Of a DNA stretch of 56,495 nucleotides, positions 1 through 8,021 are shown piece after piece. The DNA is from Oscillospiraceae bacterium (GTDB taxonomy: Bacteria > Bacillota > Clostridia > Oscillospirales > Oscillospiraceae). Numbering within the stretch: position 1 is the first letter of the stretch; every line of letters starts with the position of its first letter. The position numbers were made by a program, and so were the translations under genes. The stretch is taken from contig JAFYVL010000079.1 of assembly GCA_017549125.1 (NCBI GenBank), positions 1 to 56,495 on the forward strand, in the 5' to 3' direction. The notes under the pieces were generated by a model that was not told the origin of the DNA, ran no database searches, and saw only the letters and a program-made list of their open reading frames with translations.

Positions 1-85
1 GAGGGGTTAACGGAGATTGAGATCTGCTAACCCCTCAGTCGCTTCGCGACAGCTCCCCGACAAGGGGAGCCTTGTGTGCGTTAAA
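1..85. repeat. Dispersed repeat, truncated by the window edge
   Basis: The segment ends in a run (CCCCTCAGTC, then GACAGCTCCCC, ACAAGGGGAGCCTTGTGTGCG) that recurs almost base for base at about 25,272-25,324. It therefore looks like the right-hand part of the same small dispersed element, cut by the window start. It contains short GC-rich inverted repeats and no ORF. It lies just beyond the nagB terminator. Confidence 0.6.
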
Positions 86-101
86 GTTGAAGTTTCAAAA
101 G

Positions 102-134
102 AAAACGGAGTTGCCACACCGGCAACTCCGTTTT
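102..134 (-). terminator. Rho-independent terminator of nagB
   Basis: Perfect 14-bp stem (102-115 with 121-134) and 5-nt loop. Read on the minus strand it follows the nagB stop codon within a few bases and ends in a TTTTCTTTT run. The A/T ends make it potentially active in both directions. Confidence 0.85.
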
Positions 135-137
135 TGC

Positions 138-923
138 TTACTTTTCGTTCTTGTAGATTTCCTTAAAATACGTGTAGGTATCTACCTTCAGCTCGCCGCA
201 AGCGTCCTCATCGCAAGCGATGATGCCGTCCTGATGCAGCTGCAGAGCGCTGATGGTCCAAGCGTGGTCAACACCACCCTCAACACAGTGGCGCAGAGCG
301 CGAGCCTTGTTGTGGCCGCTGATCAGCAGCAGAACCTGCTTGGAATCGCAGACAGTGCCAACACCAACGGACAGTGCGGTCTTGGGCACCTTATTGGGGT
401 CGTTGTCGAAGAAACGGGAGTTGGCAATCAGCGTGTCCTGGGTCAGGGCACGGATGCCGGTACGGGAGGTCAAAGAGGTGAAGGGTTCATTGAAAGCAAT
501 GTGACCGTCCACACCGCTACCGCCCAGGAACAGGTCGATGCCGCCATAGGAAGCGATCTTCTCTTCGTAACGCTTGCACTCGCCTTCCAGATCCTCAGCC
601 ATGCCGTTGAGAATGTTGATGTTCTCAGCAGGAATGTCGATGTGATCAAACAGGTTCTCGTGCATAAAATACCAGTAGCTCTGGTCATGCTCACGGGGCA
701 GACCTACGTACTCGTCCATGTTGAAGGTGACCACGTTCTTGAAGGTCAGAGTGCCGGCCTTGTTCATAGCAACCAGGCGCTTGTACACGCCCAGAGGGGA
801 AGAACCGGTGGGCAGACCCAGCACGAAAGGACGATTTTCCTTATGGTTGTTGATAGCGTCAGCAATATGCTCAGCAGCCCACTGGCACATAGCCTCATAG
901 TCGTTCTTAATAATCAGTTTCAT
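138..923 (-). CDS. nagB: Glucosamine-6-phosphate deaminase
   Basis: 261-aa cytoplasmic enzyme that converts glucosamine 6-phosphate to fructose 6-phosphate and ammonia, feeding amino-sugar carbon into glycolysis. Family motifs are visible: the phosphate-binding [11 protein letters not shown] near residue 40, FNMDEYVGL near 70 with the catalytic Asp, and [11 protein letters not shown] near 140 with the catalytic His. Length matches the usual 240-270 aa. I place the start at the ATG at 923, because GGAG lies 8-9 nt upstream; an in-frame TTG 15 bases earlier would overlap that ribosome binding site. The gene is monocistronic, with its own promoter (972-1001) and terminator (102-134). No nagA or amino-sugar transporter is next to it here. 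Confidence 0.95.
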   Translation of the reverse strand: MKLIIKNDYEAMCQWAAEHIADAINNHKENRPFVLGLPTGSSPLGVYKRLVAMNKAGTLTFKNVVTFNMDEYVGLPREHDQSYWYFMHENLFDHIDIPAENINILNGMAEDLEGECKRYEEKIASYGGIDLFLGGSGVDGHIAFNEPFTSLTSRTGIRALTQDTLIANSRFFDNDPNKVPKTALSVGVGTVCDSKQVLLLISGHNKARALRHCVEGGVDHAWTISALQLHQDGIIACDEDACGELKVDTYTYFKEIYKNEK

Positions 924-971
924 ATGCACACACTCCAAGTGTCAAATTCAGGGCAAAACCCTACGGATAGG

Positions 972-1001
972 ATTATACTATGCCCACCTGCATCCTGTCA
1001 A
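972..1001 (-). promoter_or_regulatory. Sigma-A-type promoter of nagB
   Basis: Read on the minus strand: TTGACA (996-1001), 18-nt spacer, TATAAT (972-977). Both hexamers match consensus. The leader to the nagB start is about 40 nt. No obvious operator palindrome overlaps it. Confidence 0.85.
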
Positions 1002-1064
1002 TAGGTTCTTTGCATATTCCAACAATTTCTTTATCATTTTCGCTTGCGTTGCATTTTGGAAACG

Positions 1065-1259
1065 TTATTTTTTTGCAGCATCCTCGCCAGGAACAGGGAT
1101 TATCCCTTCTCGTTCCTCAAAATCCTTAATACATTGCCGTATTAAATACAGAATTTGTCCGTTGCCGGAACGCCCCTCATATTTGGCAATATAATGAAGC
1201 TTGTAATGCAGCCCCGGATCAATCTCGATACCCAGATGCTTGTTATTCTTGTTACGCAT
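1065..1259 (-). CDS. Arc-type ribbon-helix-helix DNA-binding protein
   Basis: 64-aa protein. The segment HLGIEIDPGLHYKLHYIAKYE followed by GRSGNGQILYLIRQCIKDFE fits the strand-helix-helix layout of small Arc/MetJ-like repressors: an N-terminal basic tail, one beta-strand near residues 8-14, and helices near 16-28 and 31-49. It starts at the ATG at 1259 behind a good GAGGTGG site. It is divergent from a 51-codon ORF. Two palindromes lie in the shared intergenic space, one of them over the divergent promoter, so autoregulation and repression of the neighbour are likely. It could be the antitoxin-like half of a two-gene cassette, but I see no recognisable toxin. Family assignment is from pattern only. 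Confidence 0.65.
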   Translation of the reverse strand: MRNKNNKHLGIEIDPGLHYKLHYIAKYEGRSGNGQILYLIRQCIKDFEEREGIIPVPGEDAAKK

Positions 1260-1270
1260 AATTCCACCTC

Positions 1271-1306
1271 AAAACATCTTAATGTAAGTATATTTTAAGA
1301 TGTTTT
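1271..1306. promoter_or_regulatory. Palindromic operator candidate 1
   Basis: Perfect 12-bp inverted repeat AAAACATCTTAA (1271-1282) and TTAAGATGTTTT (1295-1306) around a 12-nt AT-rich centre. It sits about 12 bp upstream of the ribbon-helix-helix gene, within its 5' leader or promoter. The AT-rich arms and lack of a U tract argue for a protein-binding site rather than a terminator. Confidence 0.5.
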
Positions 1307-1316
1307 ATCCTGTGAC

Positions 1317-1346
1317 TTGACAGTGTATACTTATTTTAAGTATACT
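1317..1346 (+). promoter_or_regulatory. Promoter of the 51-codon ORF
   Basis: TTGACA (1317-1322), 18-nt spacer, TATACT (1341-1346), about 25 bp before the ribosome binding site. The spacer and the -10 box are almost wholly covered by the second palindrome (1325-1345), so a repressor bound there would block RNA polymerase. Confidence 0.75.
1325..1345. promoter_or_regulatory. Palindromic operator candidate 2
   Basis: Perfect 9-bp inverted repeat GTATACTTA / TAAGTATAC with a 3-nt centre, overlapping the spacer and -10 of the rightward promoter. The motif TAAGTATA also occurs in the centre of the upstream palindrome, which suggests one regulator binds both. Confidence 0.6.
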
Positions 1347-1375
1347 AAATCTATTCCAAAAAGGAGGATATGCAG

Positions 1376-1531
1376 TTGGATTACAGTATCTATGGCTATT
1401 TATGTCAGCAAAGCGATGCATGGCTGGCAAATATATTGAAATATTACGAAAAACAAGAAAAATCCGATTACCATGAGGAAATCATACAAATGATATTACA
1501 GATCATTGCAGATCGACAAAAGCAGACATAA
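1376..1531 (+). CDS. Small hypothetical protein (51 aa)
   Basis: A short ORF of 51 codons read from a TTG at 1376. AAGGAGG ends 8 nt before this TTG, whereas the in-frame ATG at 1370 is only 2 nt from the same site, so TTG is the better start. The product is acidic and probably helical (YGYLCQQSDAWLANILKYYE, then a hydrophobic IIQMILQIIADR end). I do not recognise the family. The consensus promoter, strong ribosome binding site and operator control argue that it is expressed. Divergent pairing with the ribbon-helix-helix gene suggests a repressor-controlled two-gene unit. Confidence 0.55.
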   Translation: MDYSIYGYLCQQSDAWLANILKYYEKQEKSDYHEEIIQMILQIIADRQKQT

Positions 1532-1604
1532 AGGGTCGATGTGGGCATCGACCCCTACAAAGGGAGTATTTATGTTTTTGGGGGAGGGTCATTGACCCTC
1601 CCCC
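1531..1604. repeat. Degenerate TGTAGGGG-family repeat hairpins
   Basis: Two hairpins. The first, GGGTCGATG-TGGG-CATCGACCCCTACA (1533-1559), is nearly the reverse complement of the left end of the element at 52,624. The second has 12-bp arms (1580-1591 and 1593-1604). No coding capacity. This looks like a partial or decayed member of the dispersed family. Confidence 0.55.
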
Positions 1605-1647
1605 ATATCTGTTTTTTCGACTATTTCAAAGTTTTAAAAAACCGCCG

Positions 1648-1738
1648 TGTAGGGGAGGGGTTCACCCCTCCCACAACCGTCGATATCAACCGCAGTACAA
1701 TTGTTGGGTGCAAGGGAGGGGTAAACCCCTCCCCTACA
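1648..1738. repeat. 91-bp dispersed element with long inverted ends
   Basis: Begins TGTAGGGGAGGGG and ends CCCCTCCCCTACA. The ~26-bp inverted ends (1648-1673 and about 1713-1738) are near-perfect, and each folds on itself as a hairpin. It has exactly the same length (91 bp) and the same end sequence as the copy at 6,723-6,813, while the centre differs. It lies directly after the purL stop codon and may act as a transcription-end hairpin there. Confidence 0.75.
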
Positions 1739-1754
1739 GCGCAACAAAATGACA

Positions 1755-4700
1755 TTATTTAAAGTATTTCACTGCAGAGGCGAACATACGGATATCGTAC
1801 TCGCCGGGGACGTTCTGGTACAGGTGCTTGCCAATACGCTCACTGTGTCCCATCTTGCCCAGCACACGACCGTCGGGGCTGGTGATGCCCTCGATAGCCA
1901 TGGCAGAACCGTTGGGGTTGAAGGCAGCATCCATGGTGGGATTGCCTGCCAGATCCACATACTGGGTAGCGATCTGACCGTTGGCGGCCAGCTGTGCGAT
2001 CAATTCCTTGGATGCGAAGAAGCGACCCTCGCCATGGGAAATGGGCACATTCACAATGTCGCCCACCTGCATTCCCTGCAACCAGGGGCTATCATTGGAT
2101 GCGATCCGGGTACGGACGATGCGGCTCTGGTGACGACCAATGGTATTGAAGGTCAAGGTGGGGCAGGATGCATCGGTGTCGATAATCTTGCCATAGGGTA
2201 CAAGACCCAGCTTGATCAGTGCCTGGAAGCCGTTACAAATACCGCACATCAGACCGTCACGCTCTTCCAGCAATCGAGTCACCTGCTCACGGATAGCAGG
2301 ATTACGGAAGAAGGCAGTGATGAACTTAGCAGAGCCGTCGGGCTCGTCACCACCGGAGAAGCCACCGGGAATGAAGATCATCTGGCTCTCAGCGATCTGC
2401 TTAGCCACCAGTTCCACACTACGGGAAACATCGTCGGCGGTCAGGTTGCGGATCACGGTGATCTCAGCCTCGCCACCGGCGGCCATCACCGCACGGGCGG
2501 AATCGTACTCACAGTTAGTACCGGGGAACACAGGGATCAGCACCTTGGGCTTGGCGGTTTTCACCGCAGGAGCGGCAAACTTCACACCGGTTGCGCCATA
2601 GGTGGGGATCTGTACCTGGGTCTCGGTGGTCTGGGTGGGATATACATCTTCCAGCACACCGGCATTGATGTTATAGAGTTCCTCGATGGATGCGCTGTCT
2701 GCGCCATAGGTCACAGTTTCCTCGGCGGTGGTCTGGCCGATCTTTACACCGAAGTCACAAGGCTCGGTCAGCTCGGCAAGAATACTGCCGTAGATAGGAG
2801 CGGCATTGACCACATCGCCCTTAAAGCCAATGCGGTTACCGAAGGACATCTTCATGACCGCCTCAGCCACACCGCCGTCGGTGATAGCCCATGCGGACTT
2901 GACCTTACCGGCCTGGCACAGATCATGGAACTTGCTCCAAATGTTCTGCCAGCCTGCATAGTCGCACAGGTTCTCTGCGCTGAACAGGTACACAGGATTG
3001 CCAGCTTCCTTGAACTCATTGGAGATCACATCCTGTGCCTTCACAGGCGCAATTGCAAAGGAAATCAAGGTAGGCGGCACATCCTTATCCAAGAAAGTAC
3101 CGGACATGGAGTCCTTACCGCCAATAGCGGCAGCTTTCAGACCCAACTGGGCATCCAATGCACCCAGCAGCGCACGGAAGGGCTTGCCCCAACGAGCAGG
3201 CTCGTTGCGCAGCTTCTCAAAGAACTCCTGGAGGGTCAGATATGCCTTTTCATAATCTGCACCGGCAGCCACGATCTTAGCCATGGAAGACAGGATGGAT
3301 GCCTGTGCACCCATGTAGGGATCGGCAGACAGCAGATCCGGATCGCAACCCCATGCCATCAGGCTCGCCTGGTCAGTTTCCTGTCCGGGCAGAACCGGCA
3401 TCATAGCGGCCATAGCCTGGGTGGGGGTAGCCTGGTGCTTGCCGCCAAAGGGCATCAGCACAGAGCCTGCGCCCACGGTAGCATCAAAACGCTCCACCAG
3501 ACCTCTCTGGGAAGCATATTTCAGATCTGCCGCCAGCTGACGCAGAGACTTCTGCTGGGCAGCCACAGTTGTGCCGGGGGCAACCTGCACATCGGTGGTC
3601 TTGATCGCACCGTTGGTATTCAGGAACGCTCTGGACAGGTTGGCAATTTGCTGACCCTTCCAGGTCATGACCATACGAGCCTCTTCGGTGACCACAGCCA
3701 CACGGTAGGCTTCCAGGTTCTCCTCCTGTGCCAAAGCGATGAAGGTATCCACATCCTCAGGAGCAACCACCACAGCCATACGCTCCTGGGACTCAGAAAT
3801 AGCCAGTTCTGTGCCGTCCAGACCGTCGTACTTCTTGCGGACAGCGTCCAGGTCGATCTGCAGACCGTCGGCCAGCTCACCGATAGCAACGGATACACCG
3901 CCTGCGCCAAAGTCATTGCAACGCTTGATCAGACGAGTGACCTTGCTGTTGCGGAACAGACGCTGGATCTTACGCTCCTCAGGGGCATTGCCCTTCTGGA
4001 CTTCAGAAGCCATGGTGGTCAGAGATTTCATATTATGGCTCTTGGAAGAACCGGTTGCGCCGCCGATGCCGTCACGGCCGGTACGACCGCCCAACAGCAC
4101 CACCACGTCGCCGGGCGCAGGACACTCTCTGCGCACATTGGAGGCAGGTGCGGCAGCTACCACAGCGCCACATTCCAGACGCTTGGCAATATAGCCGTCA
4201 TGGTACAGTTCTGCCACATGACCGGTAGCCAGACCGATCTGGTTGCCATAGGAAGAGTAACCGGCAGCGGCAGTTTGGCAAAGCTTTCTCTGGGGCAGCT
4301 TGCCGGGAATGGTATCTGCCAGAGACACACGGGGGTCACCTGCACCGGTCACACGCATGGCCTGGTGGACATAGGCACGGCCGGACAGGGGGTCACGGAT
4401 ACAGCCGCCGATACAGGTGGCGGCGCCGCCGAAGGGTTCGATCTCCGTGGGGTGGTTGTGGGTCTCGTTCTTGAACATCAGCAGCCAATCCTGCTGCTCA
4501 CCGTCTACGGTGGTGGGCACATGGATGGAGCAGGCATTGATCTCCTCACTCTCATCCAGCTCCGGCAGCAGACCACGCTTTTTCAGGGTCTTTGCACCGA
4601 TGGTAGCAATGTCCATGAGGGTCTGGGGACGCTTGGCGGCCTTCTCCTCACCGTAAACCTCCACACGGGCAGCCAGATAACGCTCATAAGCGGCCTGCAC

Positions 4701-5420
4701 AGCCGGATCGGTGATCTGCACATTCTGCAGGTGGGTGGAGAAGGTGGTATGACGGCAGTGGTCAGACCAATAGGTATCCACCACACGGATTTCGGTAATG
4801 GTGGGATCACGACCCTCGTCATCCCGGAAATAAGCCTGCAGGAACTTCAGATCGTCCAGATCCATGGCAAGACCCAAATTGTCCAGCAGTTCATTCAGAC
4901 CCGCTTCGTCCAGGCCAATGAAGCCTTCCACCACAGCCACACTCTTGGGTGCGGTGTACTCAGCGGTCAAGGTCTCCGGCAGAGCCAGGTCAGCCAGACG
5001 GCTTTCCACCTTATTGACCACATGATCCTGGATGCGCTTCAGCTGATCCTCGGTCAGATCGCCTTCCAGCACATAGACCTTGGCGGTACGGATCACAGGA
5101 CGGTTGCCCTGGGAAATGATCTGGATACACTGAGCGGCAGAGTCTGCACGCTGGTCATACTGACCGGGCAGAGGCTCTACTGCAAATACTGTCTGGCCCT
5201 GGGGCAGATCATAGGAAACATCATCCACCTGGGGCTCAGAAAACACCGTATTGACCGCATAGGCAAAGAGGGTTTCCTCCAAATCCTGAGCATCATAACG
5301 GTTCAGCACACGAACAGCCTGCAAGCTGTCGATCTGCAGGAAATCCCGAATCTCACGAAACAGCTTGTCTGCCTCGTGGGTCTGTCCGGGCTTCTTTTCA
5401 ACATATACACGATAGACCAT
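1755..5420 (-). CDS. purL: Phosphoribosylformylglycinamidine synthase, single chain
   Basis: 1,221-aa enzyme of de novo purine synthesis. It converts FGAR, glutamine and ATP to FGAM. It is the long clostridial type with the glutaminase fused at the C terminus, so no separate PurS or PurQ is needed. The synthetase domains fill about residues 1-950, including THNHPTEIEPFGGA and the FGAGGVSVAIGELADG region. The glutaminase (about 965-1221) has GICNGFQ with Cys1062 and GHSERI with His1192 and Glu1194, so its catalytic triad is complete. I start at the ATG at 5420 (MVYRVYVEK), which has AAAGGAG upstream. It is the last gene of the pur operon, 13 bp after purD. Confidence 0.95.
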   Translation of the reverse strand: MVYRVYVEKKPGQTHEADKLFREIRDFLQIDSLQAVRVLNRYDAQDLEETLFAYAVNTVFSEPQVDDVSYDLPQGQTVFAVEPLPGQYDQRADSAAQCIQIISQGNRPVIRTAKVYVLEGDLTEDQLKRIQDHVVNKVESRLADLALPETLTAEYTAPKSVAVVEGFIGLDEAGLNELLDNLGLAMDLDDLKFLQAYFRDDEGRDPTITEIRVVDTYWSDHCRHTTFSTHLQNVQITDPAVQAAYERYLAARVEVYGEEKAAKRPQTLMDIATIGAKTLKKRGLLPELDESEEINACSIHVPTTVDGEQQDWLLMFKNETHNHPTEIEPFGGAATCIGGCIRDPLSGRAYVHQAMRVTGAGDPRVSLADTIPGKLPQRKLCQTAAAGYSSYGNQIGLATGHVAELYHDGYIAKRLECGAVVAAAPASNVRRECPAPGDVVVLLGGRTGRDGIGGATGSSKSHNMKSLTTMASEVQKGNAPEERKIQRLFRNSKVTRLIKRCNDFGAGGVSVAIGELADGLQIDLDAVRKKYDGLDGTELAISESQERMAVVVAPEDVDTFIALAQEENLEAYRVAVVTEEARMVMTWKGQQIANLSRAFLNTNGAIKTTDVQVAPGTTVAAQQKSLRQLAADLKYASQRGLVERFDATVGAGSVLMPFGGKHQATPTQAMAAMMPVLPGQETDQASLMAWGCDPDLLSADPYMGAQASILSSMAKIVAAGADYEKAYLTLQEFFEKLRNEPARWGKPFRALLGALDAQLGLKAAAIGGKDSMSGTFLDKDVPPTLISFAIAPVKAQDVISNEFKEAGNPVYLFSAENLCDYAGWQNIWSKFHDLCQAGKVKSAWAITDGGVAEAVMKMSFGNRIGFKGDVVNAAPIYGSILAELTEPCDFGVKIGQTTAEETVTYGADSASIEELYNINAGVLEDVYPTQTTETQVQIPTYGATGVKFAAPAVKTAKPKVLIPVFPGTNCEYDSARAVMAAGGEAEITVIRNLTADDVSRSVELVAKQIAESQMIFIPGGFSGGDEPDGSAKFITAFFRNPAIREQVTRLLEERDGLMCGICNGFQALIKLGLVPYGKIIDTDASCPTLTFNTIGRHQSRIVRTRIASNDSPWLQGMQVGDIVNVPISHGEGRFFASKELIAQLAANGQIATQYVDLAGNPTMDAAFNPNGSAMAIEGITSPDGRVLGKMGHSERIGKHLYQNVPGEYDIRMFASAVKYFK

Positions 5421-5433
5421 ACTGGCTCTCCTT

Positions 5434-6693
5434 TTATGCCTGTAACGCACGGCGACCAATGTCGCTGCGGCGGTAAGCATTTTCAAATTTTACATCGTCG
5501 CACAAACGGTAGGCTTCCCGGATGGCTTCTTCCAGAGAATCTGCCACAGCGGTCGTACCGGTGACTCTGCCACCGGCGGTGACCAGCTTGCCGTTTTCCA
5601 GCTTTGCGCCTGCCACATAGGTGCATTGGGCAGCTTCCGGGGTCATGGTAATCTCGAAGCCCTTTTCATAGGCCGCAGGATAACCCTTGGAAGCCTGAAT
5701 CACACAGCAGGCATGACGGTCAGCAAACCGAACCTCTGTTTCTGCCAGAGTGCCGTTCGTAGTAGCCTGCATAATGGTCAGCAGATCGCTTTCCAGCAAG
5801 GGCAGCACCACCTGGGTCTCCGGGTCACCGAAGCGGCAGTTATACTCAATGACCTTAGGGCCATTGGGGGTCAGCATCAGACCAAAGTACAAACAGCCGG
5901 TAAAGCTGCGGCCCTCGGCATTCATAGCTGCCACCGTAGGCAGGAAGATCTTCTCCATGCATTCTGCGGCCACAGCATCAGTGTAATAAGGGTTGGGCGC
6001 AACCGTACCCATACCACCGGTATTCAGACCGGTATCATTGTCACCGGCACGCTTGTGATCCATGGAAGATACCATGGGCTTGAGGGTCTTGCCATCGGTA
6101 AATGCCAGAACAGAAACCTCCGGACCAGTTAGGAATTCCTCAATGACCACACGGCTGCCGGACTTACCGAACACACCGCCCTCCATCATATCCCGAACCG
6201 CCTGGCAAGCTTCCTCCCGGGTCTGGGCGATGATCACGCCCTTACCCAGAGCCAGGCCGTCCGCCTTGACCACAGTAGGAATGGGTGCGGTCTGCAAATA
6301 GTTAAGAGCCGCCTCCATATTGTCGAAGGCTTCGTATTGTGCGGTGGGGATATTGTATTTCTTCATCAGATCCTTGGCAAAAACCTTACTGCCCTCAATG
6401 ATGGCAGCGTTGGCACGAGGGCCAAAGCAAGGGATGCCCTTTTCGGTCAGCGCATCCACACAGCCCAGCACCAGAGGATCATCGGGAGCAACCACAGCGT
6501 AGTCAATCTGATTTTCCACGGCAAATGCCACGATCTTATCAATTTCCAAAGCACCGATGGGAACGCAGGTAGCATCCTGCGCCATACCGCCATTGCCGGG
6601 TGCGGCAAAGATCTGGGTGATCTGGGGATTTTTCTTCAAGCTTTTGATGATGGCATGCTCACGACCGCCACCACCAACAACGAGGATTTTCAT
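5434..6693 (-). CDS. purD: Phosphoribosylamine-glycine ligase
   Basis: 419-aa ATP-grasp enzyme joining phosphoribosylamine and glycine to GAR, the second purine step. The N terminus MKILVVGGGGREHAI is diagnostic. The ATP-grasp part includes PTVVKADGLALGKGV, GPEVSVLAFTDG and NTGGMGTVAPNPYY. C-terminal CRFGDPETQVVLPLL is also typical. Length is normal. The start is preceded by AGGAG. It lies between purL and the AICAR transformylase gene, but a 91-bp repeat element occupies most of the 132-bp gap upstream, so purD and purL may be expressed somewhat differently from the genes before them. Confidence 0.96.
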   Translation of the reverse strand: MKILVVGGGGREHAIIKSLKKNPQITQIFAAPGNGGMAQDATCVPIGALEIDKIVAFAVENQIDYAVVAPDDPLVLGCVDALTEKGIPCFGPRANAAIIEGSKVFAKDLMKKYNIPTAQYEAFDNMEAALNYLQTAPIPTVVKADGLALGKGVIIAQTREEACQAVRDMMEGGVFGKSGSRVVIEEFLTGPEVSVLAFTDGKTLKPMVSSMDHKRAGDNDTGLNTGGMGTVAPNPYYTDAVAAECMEKIFLPTVAAMNAEGRSFTGCLYFGLMLTPNGPKVIEYNCRFGDPETQVVLPLLESDLLTIMQATTNGTLAETEVRFADRHACCVIQASKGYPAAYEKGFEITMTPEAAQCTYVAGAKLENGKLVTAGGRVTGTTAVADSLEEAIREAYRLCDDVKFENAYRRSDIGRRALQA

Positions 6694-6722
6694 AGTTAAT
6701 CTCCTATATCACAGTAATCCTA

Positions 6723-6813
6723 TGTAGGGGAGGGGTTCACCCCTCCCACATCCTAAAACATTTGCATTTGTGCGAATCCATGGGTTTTGGGAGGGGTGAA
6801 CCCCTCCCCTACA
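6723..6813. repeat. 91-bp dispersed element inside the pur operon
   Basis: Perfect 26-bp inverted ends at 6723-6748 and 6788-6813 (TGTAGGGGAGGGG...), each an internal hairpin. It fills the gap between the AICAR transformylase gene and purD. The same length and ends occur at 1648-1738. No clear target-site duplication is visible. It has no coding capacity, so if mobile it depends on a transposase elsewhere. Confidence 0.8.
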
Positions 6814-6825
6814 AACTGTTATACC

Positions 6826-8010
6826 TTAATGATGGAACAGGCGCATGCCGGTAAAGGCCATGACCATATTGTTCTTATCGCACTCGGCAATCACCAAATC
6901 GTCACGGATAGAGCCGCCGGGCTCTGCGATGTACTTTACACCGGAAGCGAAGGCACGCTTAATGTTATCGCTGAAGGGGAAGAACGCATCGCTGCCCAGC
7001 GCCACATCGGTCTGCTGTGCCAAAAATGCCTTCTTATCCTCCTCGGTCAAAGGCTCGGGACGGCTGGTGAAGTAGTTCTGCCAAATACCCTCGGCGCAAA
7101 CATCTTCCTCGTTGCCGTTGATATAACCGTCGATCACATTGTCACGGTTGGGGCGACCCAGATCCTCACGGAAAGGCAGGTTCAGGGTCTTGGGATGCTG
7201 ACGCAAGAACCAGGTGTCAGCCTTAGTGCCAGCCAGACGGGTGCAATGGATACGGCTCTGCTGACCGGCACCCACACCGATTGCCTGGCCGTCCACAGCA
7301 AAGCATACGGAGTTGGATTGGGTGTACTTCAGAGTGATCAGAGAAACGATCAGATCGATGGCCGCAGACTCGGGGATCTCCTTGTTTGCGGTAACGATAT
7401 TCTCCAGCAAATGCTTGCCGATCTTGAAATTATTACGGCCCTGCTCGAAGGTGATGCCGAATACGTCCTTAGTCTCCTGTACTTCGGGTACATAGTCTGC
7501 ATCAATGGCAACCACATTGTAGCCGCCCTTGCGCTTTGCCTTCAGAATTTCCAGAGCCTCGTCGGTGTAGCCGGGAGCGATGACGCCGTCGGAAACCTCA
7601 CGGGCAATCAGCTTTGCAGTCATTGCATCACAGGTATCAGACAGAGCCACCCAGTCACCGAAGGAGCACATACGGTCTGTGCCACGGGCACGGGCATAGG
7701 CGCAAGCCAGAGGATTTTCATCCAGACCCTCCACATCGTCCACAAAGCAAGCCTTCTTCAGGTCAGCAGACAAAGGCTTACCCACAGCGGCAGAAGTGGG
7801 AGACACATGCTTAAAGGAGGTAGCGCAGGCCATACCGGTGGCCTCTTTCAGCTCCTTGACCAGCTGCCAGGAGTTCAGCGCATCCAAAAAGTTAATGTAG
7901 CCGGGGCGGCCATTGAGAATGGTAATGGGCAGCTGGCCACCGTTTTTCATGTAAATAGAAGCAGGCTTTTGATTGGGGTTGCAGCCGTATTTCAGTTCAA
8001 AATTGATCAT
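6826..8010 (-). CDS. purH: AICAR transformylase, stand-alone (PurH C-domain type)
   Basis: 394-aa protein that formylates AICAR to FAICAR with 10-formyl-THF, the penultimate step to IMP. It has only the transformylase part of bifunctional PurH: LKYGCNPNQKPASIY near the start, then SFKHVSPTSAAVG, the counterpart of the catalytic Lys-His motif (KHANPCG in PurH), and a C-terminal DDLVIAECDKNNMVMAF-type region. No IMP cyclohydrolase domain is present; that activity is supplied by the adjacent purO. I use the ATG at 8010, because GGAGGG precedes it; an upstream ATG at 8022 overlaps the purO stop and that ribosome binding site. The symbol is by function; the architecture is not classical PurH. Confidence 0.9.
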   Translation of the reverse strand: MINFELKYGCNPNQKPASIYMKNGGQLPITILNGRPGYINFLDALNSWQLVKELKEATGMACATSFKHVSPTSAAVGKPLSADLKKACFVDDVEGLDENPLACAYARARGTDRMCSFGDWVALSDTCDAMTAKLIAREVSDGVIAPGYTDEALEILKAKRKGGYNVVAIDADYVPEVQETKDVFGITFEQGRNNFKIGKHLLENIVTANKEIPESAAIDLIVSLITLKYTQSNSVCFAVDGQAIGVGAGQQSRIHCTRLAGTKADTWFLRQHPKTLNLPFREDLGRPNRDNVIDGYINGNEEDVCAEGIWQNYFTSRPEPLTEEDKKAFLAQQTDVALGSDAFFPFSDNIKRAFASGVKYIAEPGGSIRDDLVIAECDKNNMVMAFTGMRLFHH

Positions 8011-8021
8011 GATTCCCTCCA

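Noticed and set aside
1749-5564. A 1,271-codon plus-strand frame opposite purL
   Set aside because: Same codon-register effect. purL on the minus strand has all family motifs, including a complete glutaminase triad.
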